Positions 25,429 through 33,407 of a DNA stretch of 64,000 nucleotides are shown in pieces; within the stretch, counting starts at the first letter, position 1, and each line of letters begins with the position of its first letter. Source of the DNA: Tessaracoccus antarcticus (lineage in GTDB: Bacteria; Actinomycetota; Actinomycetes; Propionibacteriales; Propionibacteriaceae); the NCBI RefSeq assembly GCF_003688855.1, contig NZ_REFW01000001.1, positions 1,116,001-1,180,000 of the forward strand. Direction: 5' to 3'. The notes beneath the pieces were generated by a model, which ran no database searches, had not been told where the DNA came from, and saw only the letters and a program-made list of their open reading frames with translations. Both the position numbers and the translations under genes were made by a program.

Positions 25429-25722
25429 TCACTTCAGTTCCAGCACGCGCGCGTGCAGGGTCTGTCGCTGCTGCAGTGCCGCGCGGAGCGCACGGTGCAG
25501 CCCGTCCTCGAGGTACAGCTCGCCACGCCAGTACACGACGTGGGCGAAGAGGTCCCCGTAGAACGTGGAGTCCTCCTCGAGGAGTGCATCGAGGTCCAGG
25601 GTGCGCTTGGTGGTGACGAGCTCGTCCAGCCGGACCTGGTGGGGCGCGATGGCAGCCCACTGCTTCTGGACATAACCATGGTCCGGGTAGGGGCGTCCGT
25701 CGCCCACGCGCTTGAAGATCAC
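25429..25722 (-). CDS. Conserved actinobacterial small protein (annotated elsewhere as VapB-like)
   Basis: 97 residues from a GTG at 25722 (VIFKRVGDGRPYPDHGYVQK). The sequence LDELVTTKRTLDLDALLEED and the C-terminal GELYLEDGLHRALRAALQQR form a highly conserved family in actinobacteria, which I recall being labelled as VapB-family antitoxin. No toxin gene lies beside it. A true antitoxin role is doubtful. It is divergent from the HerA-like ATPase and may be first in an operon with the LytR_C and sulfatase genes. Confidence 0.75.
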   Translation of the reverse strand: MIFKRVGDGRPYPDHGYVQKQWAAIAPHQVRLDELVTTKRTLDLDALLEEDSTFYGDLFAHVVYWRGELYLEDGLHRALRAALQQRQTLHARVLELK

Positions 25723-25823
25723 GGGCGTCAGTCTAACGGGGAGATGCCGCGGTGTGGGGGAGGTGACAAGGACATGGTCCAATTGGCCGGTGGTGGTGCG
25801 CGCTCCTGTGGCAGGCTGGGGCC

Positions 25824-27428
25824 GTGAGTGACACAGTTCGCGGATCCGATGACGCCACCGCCATCGCGCAGGGGTACGCCTTCCCCGAGCCCGGTGTGCA
25901 ACTGGGTGTCCTGATGACCGACGACGGCCCTGCCACGGATGTGCCCATCCGGATTCCGGTGTCGATGTTCAACCGGCATGGCCTGGTCGCGGGCGCCACC
26001 GGCACGGGCAAGACCAAGACGCTGCAGGTGATGGCAGAGGCCCTCAGCAAGGCGGGGGTCCCTGTGTTCGCCGCCGACATCAAGGGCGACCTGTCCGGGA
26101 TGGCCAGCCCCGGCCAGCCCGGCGAAAAGCTGCAGGCCCGCGTGGATGCGCAGGGCCAGCCGTGGTCGGCCGCCCCATTCCCGTGCGAGTTCTACGCCCT
26201 CGGGGGCAGGGGTGTGGGGATCCCCCTGCGGGCCACGGTGTCCTCGTTCGGTCCCATCCTCCTCGGAAAGGTGCTGGGCCTCAACGAGGTGCAGGAATCC
26301 TCGCTGGGGCTGGTGTTCTACTACGCCGACAAGGCAGGCCTGCCGCTGCTGGACCTCAGCGACCTCATCGAGCTGCTGAAGTACCTCACCTCCGATGCGG
26401 GCAAGGCGGAGCTGAAGGGAATCGGGGGCGTCTCCAGCTCCACCGTCGGCGTCATCCTGCGCAACCTCGTCACCTTGCTGTCCCAGGGGGGTGACGTGTT
26501 CTTCGGGGAACCCGAGTTCGAGCCGCAGGACCTGTTGCGACGGGCCGCCGACGGTCGCGGTGTGGTGTCGCTGCTGGAACTGCCGGACCTGTCCTCACAG
26601 CCTGAGCTGTTCTCGACCTTCCTCATGTGGCTGCTGGCGGACCTGTTCCAGTCGATGCCGGAGGTGGGCGATGTCGAGGTGCCCAAGCTGGTGTTCTTCT
26701 TCGACGAGGCACACCTGCTGTTCAACAACGCGTCGAAGTCCTTCCTCGATTCCATCACGCAGACGGTGCGCCTCATCCGCTCCAAGGGGATCGGTGTCTT
26801 CTTCGTCACACAGACCCCGAAGGACGTTCCCTCCGACGTGCTCGCCCAGCTCGGCAGCCGGGTCCAGCACCAGTTGCGTGCGCACACCCCGAACGACGCG
26901 AAGGCGTTGAAGGCCACCGTGTCCACGTACCCCACCTCCGGGTACGACCTGGGGGAGGTACTGGTGACGTTGGGCACGGGCGAGGCCATCGTCACGGTGA
27001 TGGACCCCGACGGCGCCCCCACCCCGGTGGCGTGGACCAGGATCTGGGCGCCGGAGTCCTCGATGTCACCCACCGACCCGGCTGTGCTGCAGCAGGCCGT
27101 GGCGCAGTCGCCGCTCATGCCCCGCTACGGGCAGGCCATCGACAGGGACTCGGCACGCGAGATGCTGACCCGCAAGCTGGAGGAGGGGGCCCGGAGCGCG
27201 GAGGAGGAGCAGCGCCGCACTCAGGAGGATCAGCGTCGACGCGCCGACGAGCAGGCCCGCAGCCGGAGCACCCCGACCACGCAGAGCCGGCCCGCCCCCC
27301 GGCAGAGCACGCGGCGCGAGCCGTCACTCGTGGAGTCGGTGACGGGGTCGACGGCGTTCAAGCAGTTCGCCCGCACCGCAGCCCGTGAAATCGTCCGCGG
27401 CCTCTTCGGGGCGGGGCGCCGCCGCTGA
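25824..27428 (+). CDS. DUF853 HerA-like ATPase
   Basis: 534 residues from a GTG. Walker A is GATGTGKTKTLQ (residues about 57-68) and Walker B is LVFFFDEAHLLFNN. FVTQTPKDVPSDVLAQLGSR and HTPNDAKALKATVSTYP are characteristic of the DUF853/YjgR group of HerA-FtsK ATPases. The tail after residue 440 is charged, coiled-coil-like and Arg-rich. The family is widespread but its cellular role is not settled; related HerA proteins pump or process DNA with nucleases. No NurA or other partner is adjacent. Confidence 0.9.
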   Translation: MSDTVRGSDDATAIAQGYAFPEPGVQLGVLMTDDGPATDVPIRIPVSMFNRHGLVAGATGTGKTKTLQVMAEALSKAGVPVFAADIKGDLSGMASPGQPGEKLQARVDAQGQPWSAAPFPCEFYALGGRGVGIPLRATVSSFGPILLGKVLGLNEVQESSLGLVFYYADKAGLPLLDLSDLIELLKYLTSDAGKAELKGIGGVSSSTVGVILRNLVTLLSQGGDVFFGEPEFEPQDLLRRAADGRGVVSLLELPDLSSQPELFSTFLMWLLADLFQSMPEVGDVEVPKLVFFFDEAHLLFNNASKSFLDSITQTVRLIRSKGIGVFFVTQTPKDVPSDVLAQLGSRVQHQLRAHTPNDAKALKATVSTYPTSGYDLGEVLVTLGTGEAIVTVMDPDGAPTPVAWTRIWAPESSMSPTDPAVLQQAVAQSPLMPRYGQAIDRDSAREMLTRKLEEGARSAEEEQRRTQEDQRRRADEQARSRSTPTTQSRPAPRQSTRREPSLVESVTGSTAFKQFARTAAREIVRGLFGAGRRR

Positions 27429-27465
27429 CGCGCACCACCGAGCCTGGTGGTCCCACACGACGAAC

Positions 27466-27495
27466 GAGGGGCCGCGCCCTTCGGCGCGGCCCCTC
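27466..27495. terminator. Strong bidirectional terminator hairpin
   Basis: A perfect 13-base stem, GAGGGGCCGCGCC and GGCGCGGCCCCTC, with loop CTTC, sits between the converging HerA-like and sugar-permease genes. Confidence 0.8.
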
Positions 27496-27513
27496 GGTGT
27501 CATGTTCTGACTG

Positions 27514-28452
27514 CTACTTCATGGTGCCCTGCGACACCGAGCCCTGCAGTTGGCGCTGGAAGATCATGTAGACGATCAGCACGGGCACGATGGTGATGAT
27601 GACTGCGGCGAACAGCGAGCCGAAGTTCACCTCGTACTTGGCCTTGTTGGCGAAGTTGAACACGCCCTGGGCCAGCACGTACTGCTCCTCCTTGGTGTTG
27701 AGCGCCAGCGGCAGCAGCAGCTGGTTCCACAGACCAAGGAAGTTGAAGATGCCGATGGACGCCAGACCGGGCTTGGCCATCGGCAACATGATGCGGAAGA
27801 ACGTCGTCCAGTGACCTGCACCGTCCACCTGGGCGGCCTCGGCGATCTCGTTCGGCAGCGTCCGGAAGAACGCGTAGAGGAAGAACACCGTGAACGGCAG
27901 CGCGAACGCCACGTAGGTGAGGATCAGGCCCTCGAACGTGCCGAGGAACACCCCGTTGGGGGCCCACGGCAATGGCAGCGACTTCAGCACCTGGTACAGC
28001 GGAACGATCGCCAGGAAGATGGGGAACGTCAGGCCGGCCAGCATCAGGTAGTAGATGAGCTGGCTGCCCTTGAACTGGTAGCGGGCCAACACGTAGGCGC
28101 ACATAGCCCCCAGCAGCATCACCAGCAGCATCGCTGAGGTGACGACGATGAAGGTGTTGAAGAAGTACCGTCCGAAGTTGTCGGAGGTCCACGCGCTGAT
28201 GTAGTTGGTGAACAGGTAGGACAGGCTGAACGAGCCCGTCTCCGGGTCGGTCAGCAGCGCACTGGGCAATGCCGTGGAGGATGCAGTGATCTCACGGGTG
28301 GTCTTGAACGACGTCATGAGGGTCCACAGCAGCGGGCCCACCACCAGCAGCGACCAGATGACCAGCAGGACGTGGGACACGCCGGCGAACGTCTTGTCGC
28401 TCCTGCTCACCGTGACCTTGCGGTTGTTCTCGGAGAGTGTGTTCGTGCTCAT
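27514..28452 (-). CDS. ngcG: Amino-sugar ABC transporter permease (NgcG-like)
   Basis: 312 residues from ATG 28452, which overlaps the stop of the upstream permease (TGATG). Six hydrophobic helices and the EAA loop AEAAQVDGAGHWTTFFRIML, which docks the ATPase, identify a MalG-type permease. With the partner permease and the substrate-binding protein it forms an importer whose closest recognisable counterparts are the NgcEFG proteins for N-acetylglucosamine/chitobiose. No ATPase gene is present; such systems commonly share MsiK encoded elsewhere. Substrate assignment rests on the binding protein. Confidence 0.8.
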   Translation of the reverse strand: MSTNTLSENNRKVTVSRSDKTFAGVSHVLLVIWSLLVVGPLLWTLMTSFKTTREITASSTALPSALLTDPETGSFSLSYLFTNYISAWTSDNFGRYFFNTFIVVTSAMLLVMLLGAMCAYVLARYQFKGSQLIYYLMLAGLTFPIFLAIVPLYQVLKSLPLPWAPNGVFLGTFEGLILTYVAFALPFTVFFLYAFFRTLPNEIAEAAQVDGAGHWTTFFRIMLPMAKPGLASIGIFNFLGLWNQLLLPLALNTKEEQYVLAQGVFNFANKAKYEVNFGSLFAAVIITIVPVLIVYMIFQRQLQGSVSQGTMK

Positions 28453-29405
28453 CAGTAACTCACCGCATCCTTTCCACCGGTCAGGCGGTTGACGAGGAAC
28501 ACCAGGCCTGAGAAGGCCAGCGTCACGAGGGCGAGCACCACACCCATGGCCGATCCACGGCCCCACATGTTCTGGCCGCCGAAGGCGGTGTTGAACAACT
28601 CCTGGCTCATCACCAGGGTGGAGTAGTTGGGGCCACCTGTGGGGTTCAACGCCACCATGTAGATGAAGGCGTCGAGCGCGATGATGCCCATGTAGATGTA
28701 GGCGGTCTGGATGTTGTCACGGATGAGCGGGATGGTGACCCGCACCGCCGTCGTCCAGCGTCCGGCGCCGTCGATGCGAACCGCCTCGTAGATCTCCGAG
28801 GGGATCGACTTGATGGCCGCGATGAACAGCAGCATGTAGAAGCCCACGAAACCCCAGACGATGACGAGCATCGACACGGGCATGGCGGTCTCCTCCTTGC
28901 CGAGCCAGGCGAAGTCCTTGAACTGGTCCAGGCCAATGGTGGTGAGCAGACCGTTGACGAGACCCATGCCCGGGTCCAGCAGCAGACGCCACATGAGGCC
29001 GATGATGATGCCGGGGATGACGTAGGGGAAGAACGACACGATCCGGTAGAAGCTTGCGCCCCTGATGCCACGGATGGTGCCGTGGCTGTGGCCACCCACC
29101 GTGATGACGATCGCCAGTGTCAGCGCCAGGATGATCGTGATGAGGGGGAGGAACACGGCCAGCATGGCGTTGTGGCCCAGCGCCAGCATGAACTTGCTGC
29201 TGGTGAACAGGTAGACGTAGTTGTCGAGCCAGACGTAGTCGGCCTCGGAGATGGGGCCGAAACCCCGCCAGTTCGTCAGCGACAGGTGGACCGCCTGCAG
29301 GAACGGGTAGATGACGAGGACTAAGTAGATGAGCAGTGGGAGTCCGAGGAAGACCACCATGAAGCTGATCTTGTCGAACGATAGGTGCCGCTTGCGTCGC
29401 TGCAT
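28452..29405 (-). CDS. ngcF: Amino-sugar ABC transporter permease (NgcF-like)
   Basis: 317 residues, MalF-type permease. Six membrane helices start with VVFLGLPLLIYLVLVIYPF. The EAA loop is YEAVRIDGAGRWTTAVRVTI. The gene lies 83 bases after the binding-protein gene, with an inter-gene hairpin, and overlaps the next permease by one base. Assignment to NgcF comes from order and similarity to the actinobacterial NgcEFG type. Confidence 0.8.
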   Translation of the reverse strand: MQRRKRHLSFDKISFMVVFLGLPLLIYLVLVIYPFLQAVHLSLTNWRGFGPISEADYVWLDNYVYLFTSSKFMLALGHNAMLAVFLPLITIILALTLAIVITVGGHSHGTIRGIRGASFYRIVSFFPYVIPGIIIGLMWRLLLDPGMGLVNGLLTTIGLDQFKDFAWLGKEETAMPVSMLVIVWGFVGFYMLLFIAAIKSIPSEIYEAVRIDGAGRWTTAVRVTIPLIRDNIQTAYIYMGIIALDAFIYMVALNPTGGPNYSTLVMSQELFNTAFGGQNMWGRGSAMGVVLALVTLAFSGLVFLVNRLTGGKDAVSY

Positions 29406-29433
29406 CGGGCCTCCTGGGGTCGTGGGCGGAGGG

Positions 29434-29467
29434 GTGGGGCGGCGAGGGAATCACCCCCGCCGCCCAC
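29434..29467 (-). other. Intercistronic hairpin between binding-protein and permease genes
   Basis: GTGGGGCGGCG pairs with CGCCGCCCAC with one bulged G. A hairpin at this spot is usual in binding-protein operons and would keep the level of the binding protein above that of the permeases by protecting the upstream mRNA. Confidence 0.5.
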
Positions 29468-29488
29468 TTCTCGACTGGAAGTCGAAGG

Positions 29489-30907
29489 TCAGGAAGCCTT
29501 GAACTTCTCGATGGCGTCGTCATTGCGGATGGCGTCGGTGACTTCCTGCAGCTTGCTGGTCAGCTCGGCCGTGGAGAGCTTCCCGTCGAGGAAGGAGTTC
29601 CAGAGCACGACCGTGTCGTTGCCCATGCCGTAGAAGGCGTTGAACTTCCAGGTGAACACGTTGTCGCCCGCAGCGCCCAGCATGCCGATCTGCGAGACCA
29701 GGGCCGTGGAGCCGAAGCCGTCCTCCGGCACGGTGTCCTTGACGATGGTGGGGGACAGGATCTCCTTGGCGAAGTTCGTGGCCGCCTCCTTCGACAGCAT
29801 GGCGCGCATGAACTCCTTGCCGCCGGCCACGTTCTTGCCCTGGCTGGGGACAATGTAGGGCTCGTCCGCCGCGGAGTGGATGGCCTCGAACGGCTTCGAC
29901 GGGGAGGCTGTGACGGTGGGCACCGGGGTGCCCGTCATCTTGAAGTCCTCCTTCGTCTGGCTCTTCATCTCGTTCTCGATCCAGGCGCCGGAGGGGTACA
30001 GCAGGGCCTCCTGGGCCTGGGACCATGCGGCCTGGGCTGCGGTGAACTGGGTGCCGCCGCCGCCGGGCTTGACGTAGCCAGCCTTGACGATCTCCTCCAT
30101 CTTGCCGAACACGGCCTGGAGTGCGGGCTTGCTCCAGCAACCCTCTTCCAGGTTGTCCAGGGCCAGGCGCACTTCGTCGCCACCCTCCTTGATGGCCGAG
30201 GTGATGGCCAGCTCCATGTAGTAGTCGGACGCCTCGTTGCCCCACAGGAAGAGGTACTTGCCCTTTTCCTTGGCCTTGGCGCCGAGAGCGATGGCGTCGT
30301 CCCACGTCTTGGGCGGCTCCCAGCCGTTCTCCTCGAACAGGGAGGCGGAGTACCACAGACCGAAGACGGTCAGCACGTAGTTGATGACGGCGAGCTTGTC
30401 GTCGATGGTGCCGGGCTCCAGGACGCCTGCGTACAGGGTGTCGCGGATGGGATCGCCCTCGTAGTTGTTGGAGTCGATGACGTCGTTGAGGTCCTCGAGC
30501 TGGTCGAGGATGGCAGCGAGACCGATCTTGCCCTTGCCGGCGTTGTCGATGACGTCCGGCGGGTCGCCACCGGCGAAGCGGGGCTGCAGCTCGGTGGTTG
30601 CATCCTGAATCTTGGAGACCTTGACCTTGACGCCGTCGTGCTGCTTCTCCACCATGGCGCCGGCGAACTCTGCGTAGGCGATGCCGTAGCCGCCGTTGAA
30701 GATGGCCGCGTCCACGTCGGAGGGGACCTTCAGGCCGAACGGGTTGTTCGGGTCAGCCTGCGTGGTGGTTTCGCCGCCAGCGGGTTCGCTACCTGCCGGT
30801 GTCGCCTTCGGGTCGTCGCCGCCACCGGCGCATGCTGCCAGGGGGATGAGTGCGCCAGCTGCCAGCGCACCCTTCAGGAACCCTCTGCGGTGCAGGGAGT
30901 AGGTCAT
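29489..30907 (-). CDS. ngcE: ABC transporter substrate-binding lipoprotein (NgcE-like)
   Basis: 472 residues. The N-terminus carries a twin-arginine-like stretch (HRRGFLKGA) and a lipobox LIPLAAC, so it is exported and lipid-anchored. The mature part matches family 1 sugar-binding proteins, in particular the NgcE type: VDAAIFNGGYGIAYAEFAG, LQPRFAGGDPPDVIDNAGKG and AAWSQAQEALLYPSGAW. NgcE binds N-acetylglucosamine and chitobiose in Streptomyces; the same ligand here is inferred. AAAGGAGA lies at ideal spacing. The upstream region contains a dyad that overlaps a possible -10 element. Confidence 0.85.
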   Translation of the reverse strand: MTYSLHRRGFLKGALAAGALIPLAACAGGGDDPKATPAGSEPAGGETTTQADPNNPFGLKVPSDVDAAIFNGGYGIAYAEFAGAMVEKQHDGVKVKVSKIQDATTELQPRFAGGDPPDVIDNAGKGKIGLAAILDQLEDLNDVIDSNNYEGDPIRDTLYAGVLEPGTIDDKLAVINYVLTVFGLWYSASLFEENGWEPPKTWDDAIALGAKAKEKGKYLFLWGNEASDYYMELAITSAIKEGGDEVRLALDNLEEGCWSKPALQAVFGKMEEIVKAGYVKPGGGGTQFTAAQAAWSQAQEALLYPSGAWIENEMKSQTKEDFKMTGTPVPTVTASPSKPFEAIHSAADEPYIVPSQGKNVAGGKEFMRAMLSKEAATNFAKEILSPTIVKDTVPEDGFGSTALVSQIGMLGAAGDNVFTWKFNAFYGMGNDTVVLWNSFLDGKLSTAELTSKLQEVTDAIRNDDAIEKFKAS

Positions 30908-31184
30908 GAAATCTCCTTTGTTTTCATTGCCTCACTGGCCTCGCCAGCAGGTGTCGATCAGGACCCTATATGGACGCCACAGTCCACGGGGATGACCGTC
31001 AATATATGGTCATTCGCACCCGTGACCACAATGCTGGGCGTCAATGTAGACCCAATCGTTACCAGCCGCGCAGTCTGAGTGGTCATTTCCTCCGCGCGGG
31101 AAGCGATCGGTCAGTGCACGAAACGACGCGCTCCCCGCCGAAACGCCTGAGCGTTTGGGCGGGGAGTGCGCGGAAGTCGCAGTG
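30908..31184. promoter_or_regulatory. Control region upstream of ngcE with several dyads
   Basis: This region reads toward ngcE on the reverse strand. ATGACC (30993-30998) and GGTCAT (31009-31014) form a dyad with a 10-base AT-rich centre that on the reverse strand holds TATATT, a likely -10. Nearer the gene are TGGAC-6-GTCCA (30972-30987) and CTGGC-3-GCCAG (30936-30948). No exact DasR-type site was found, and no regulator gene is adjacent. Confidence 0.5.
31131..31166 (-). terminator. Terminator hairpin after aspartate kinase
   Basis: Sixteen-base arms with one mismatch (CTCCCCGCC...AAACGC and GCGTTT...GGCGGGGAG) enclose loop CTGA, 18 bases beyond the lysC stop. Confidence 0.75.
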
Positions 31185-32459
31185 TCAGCGGCCGGTGCCG
31201 GCGTAGACCACAGCTTCCTGGGTGGCGTCGAGCCCGAAGGCGGTGTGCGCGGCCCTGACGGCGCGGTCCACGTCGTCGACCCCCACGACCACGGAGATGC
31301 GAATCTCGGACGTGGAGATCATCTGCAGGTTGACCCCCTCCTTCGCCAGGGCGGCGAAGAATGTGGCGGTGACGCCCGGGTGGGAGCGCATGCCCACCCC
31401 CACGGCGGACACCTTGCCCACCTGGTCGTCGTAGAGCACCTCGCGGAACCCCACACGGTCCTTGATCTCCTCCAGCGCCCGGATGGCCTTGGCGCCGTCG
31501 CTCATGGGCAGGGTGAAGGAGATGTCGGTGCTGACGTCGGAGAGGCGCGACACGTTCTGCACGATCATGTCGATATTGATGTCCTTTTCTGCCACGGCCG
31601 TGAAGATGGCGGCAGCCTCACCCACCTGGTCGGGGACGCCGACGATGGTGATCTTGGCCTCCCCCCTGTCGTGGGTGACACCGGTGATGATGGCTTCTTC
31701 CATGGTGGAGTCCTTCGAGATGTCCTCGTGGGCCCTGACCCAGGTGCCCGGCTTGTCGGTGAACGATGAGCGAACGTGGACCGCCACGTTCTCGCGACGC
31801 GCGTACTCCACGCACCGGAGATGAAGAATCTTCGCGCCGCAGGCGGCGAGCTCCATCATGTCCTCGTAGCCCACCTGTGTGATGCGTCGGGCGCTGGGCA
31901 CGATGCGGGGGTCTGCCGTGTAGACGCCGTCGACGTCGGTGTAGATCTCGCAGTAGTCCGCGCCCAATGCGGCAGCCAGCGCCACCGCGGTGGTGTCGGA
32001 TGCGCCGCGTCCCAGCGTGGTGACGTCCTTGGTGGTCTGTGAGACGCCCTGAAATCCGGCGACGATGGCCACGTTGCCCTGCTGCAGCGCCGCCTCGACG
32101 CGGCCGGGAGTGATGTCGATGATGCGGGCGTTGCCGTGTGTGGGTGTCGTGATGACGCCGGCCTGGGATCCCGTGTAGGAGACGGCGTCCACGCCGAGGT
32201 CCGAGAGGGCCATGGCCAGCAGGGCGGCGCTCTGTCGTTCGCCGGTGGTGAGCAGCATGTCGAGCTCGCGGGATTTGGGCTGCGGGGAGACCTGCAGCGC
32301 CAGGTCCATGAGTTCGTCGGTGGTGTCACCCATGGCTGAGATGACGATGATCACGTCGTTGCCGTCGGCCCGGGATCGCGCGATCCGGCGCGCCACACGT
32401 TTGATGGACTCGGCGTCGGCCACCGACGATCCGCCGTACTTCTGGACGATGCGTCCCAT
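31185..32459 (-). CDS. lysC: Aspartate kinase
   Basis: 424 residues. It phosphorylates L-aspartate, the first step to lysine, threonine, methionine and diaminopimelate. The kinase domain begins [20 protein letters not shown] and includes [17 protein letters not shown] and [18 protein letters not shown]. Two ACT domains follow ([20 protein letters not shown] and [19 protein letters not shown]), the usual lysine/threonine feedback site. In many actinobacteria an internal start yields a beta subunit; I did not find a decisive site. Usually asd follows, but here a terminator does, so asd is elsewhere. Confidence 0.95.
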   Translation of the reverse strand: MGRIVQKYGGSSVADAESIKRVARRIARSRADGNDVIIVISAMGDTTDELMDLALQVSPQPKSRELDMLLTTGERQSAALLAMALSDLGVDAVSYTGSQAGVITTPTHGNARIIDITPGRVEAALQQGNVAIVAGFQGVSQTTKDVTTLGRGASDTTAVALAAALGADYCEIYTDVDGVYTADPRIVPSARRITQVGYEDMMELAACGAKILHLRCVEYARRENVAVHVRSSFTDKPGTWVRAHEDISKDSTMEEAIITGVTHDRGEAKITIVGVPDQVGEAAAIFTAVAEKDINIDMIVQNVSRLSDVSTDISFTLPMSDGAKAIRALEEIKDRVGFREVLYDDQVGKVSAVGVGMRSHPGVTATFFAALAKEGVNLQMISTSEIRISVVVGVDDVDRAVRAAHTAFGLDATQEAVVYAGTGR

Positions 32460-32579
32460 CGACTCTCCTCACCCTTGGGTTTCAGAGGGTCAGCCTAGTG
32501 CGTGGATGGCATCGGGTTCACGAGGGATGCGTCCGTGGTCGCAATGTCAGCGCGGCGTCATCGGGGCCACGACGGACGA

Positions 32580-32617
32580 ATCGAGGTGCGCCGGTCCCCC
32601 AACCGGTACACCTCGAT
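32580..32617 (-). terminator. Hairpin between the response regulator gene and lysC
   Basis: ATCGAGGTG and CACCTCGAT (9 bases) enclose a 2x2 internal loop and CCGGT/ACCGG around loop CCCCCA. It lies 137 bases beyond the response-regulator stop. The rest of the 294-base gap shows no gene. Confidence 0.55.
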
Positions 32618-32753
32618 CCGTGCCTGAGGTGGATGTCCGCGAGTCGGGAAGAATCTCGTCACCGAGCTTCCCGCCGCGAATCCACTCCTATTCTCACCTG
32701 CCGCGCAAACCCCTGTCTCGTCAGCCGTTTGGCCGACGTGGCGACGCGGAGGG

Positions 32754-33407
32754 TTACAGGTCGAACCAGCCGTCATGGACGGTACTGACCACGGCCTCGG
32801 TGGTGTTGTGCACGGGGCGGCCCACATCGGAGTACTTCTCGTAGGCCCGAGCCAGGTAGGTCTTGACGGAACTGAGCGAGATGGGCGGCTCGAACTGACG
32901 TCCGATGGCCTTGACGGGGATCCCCTCTGCCGCGAGGCGCAGGCACTTCAGTTCGTGGGGGGACAGCGACGGCACGCTGGTGCTGTAGTCCAGGAGGGCG
33001 CCGGCGGCGGCGCTGGAGGGGGCCCACCCCTCCTCATGGACGGCCACGATGGCGTTGATGAGCGTTTCCGCGGGATCGGACTTCAGGACCAACCCGCGCG
33101 CCCCCGCCTGCATCGCCAACCGGATGGGCAGCCGCCGGTGGTCGGCCGTGAAGGCCAGGCATCGCACCGACGCCGCAGCGAGCTCGCCGATCACCTCGTG
33201 GCCCGAGATCCGGCCGTCCATCATGAGGTCGACGATGCACACGTCCGGCGCCTCCGCCCGGACATGGGAGAAGAACTCCGACCGCTCCGAGGTGGTGCGG
33301 GAGATCGTGATCCGGCCCTGCGACATGTCCGCGATGGCGGAGAGCGCACGGCAGATGAACTCCTGGTCGTCCAGGACGGCCACGCTGATGGGGCGGGGGG
33401 CGGTCAT
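32754..33407 (-). CDS. NarL/LuxR-type response regulator
   Basis: 217 residues from ATG 33407 (MTAPRPISVAVLDDQEFICR), overlapping the stop of the kinase gene. The receiver domain has acidic pair DD (13-14), phospho-acceptor Asp60 in CIVDLMMDG and conserved Lys in VLKSDPAET. The C-terminal HTH is LuxR-like (LSPHELKCLRLAAEGIPVKAIG, LSSVKTYLARAYEKY). It is the partner of the kinase just upstream. Target genes are unknown; the neighbouring MarR-crt region is a possibility only by position. Confidence 0.88.
   Translation of the reverse strand: MTAPRPISVAVLDDQEFICRALSAIADMSQGRITISRTTSERSEFFSHVRAEAPDVCIVDLMMDGRISGHEVIGELAAASVRCLAFTADHRRLPIRLAMQAGARGLVLKSDPAETLINAIVAVHEEGWAPSSAAAGALLDYSTSVPSLSPHELKCLRLAAEGIPVKAIGRQFEPPISLSSVKTYLARAYEKYSDVGRPVHNTTEAVVSTVHDGWFDL

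Noticed and set aside
25429-25722. Toxin-antitoxin system
   Set aside because: The VapB-like label is from family annotation only; there is no PIN-domain or other toxin gene on either side.
25824-27428. Anti-phage defence system based on a HerA ATPase
   Set aside because: The protein is of the DUF853 group and lacks an adjacent Sir2, nuclease or DUF4297 partner.
30993-31014. DasR binding site before ngcE
   Set aside because: The dyad (ATGACC/GGTCAT) does not match the known ACTGGTCTAGACCACT-type consensus closely enough.
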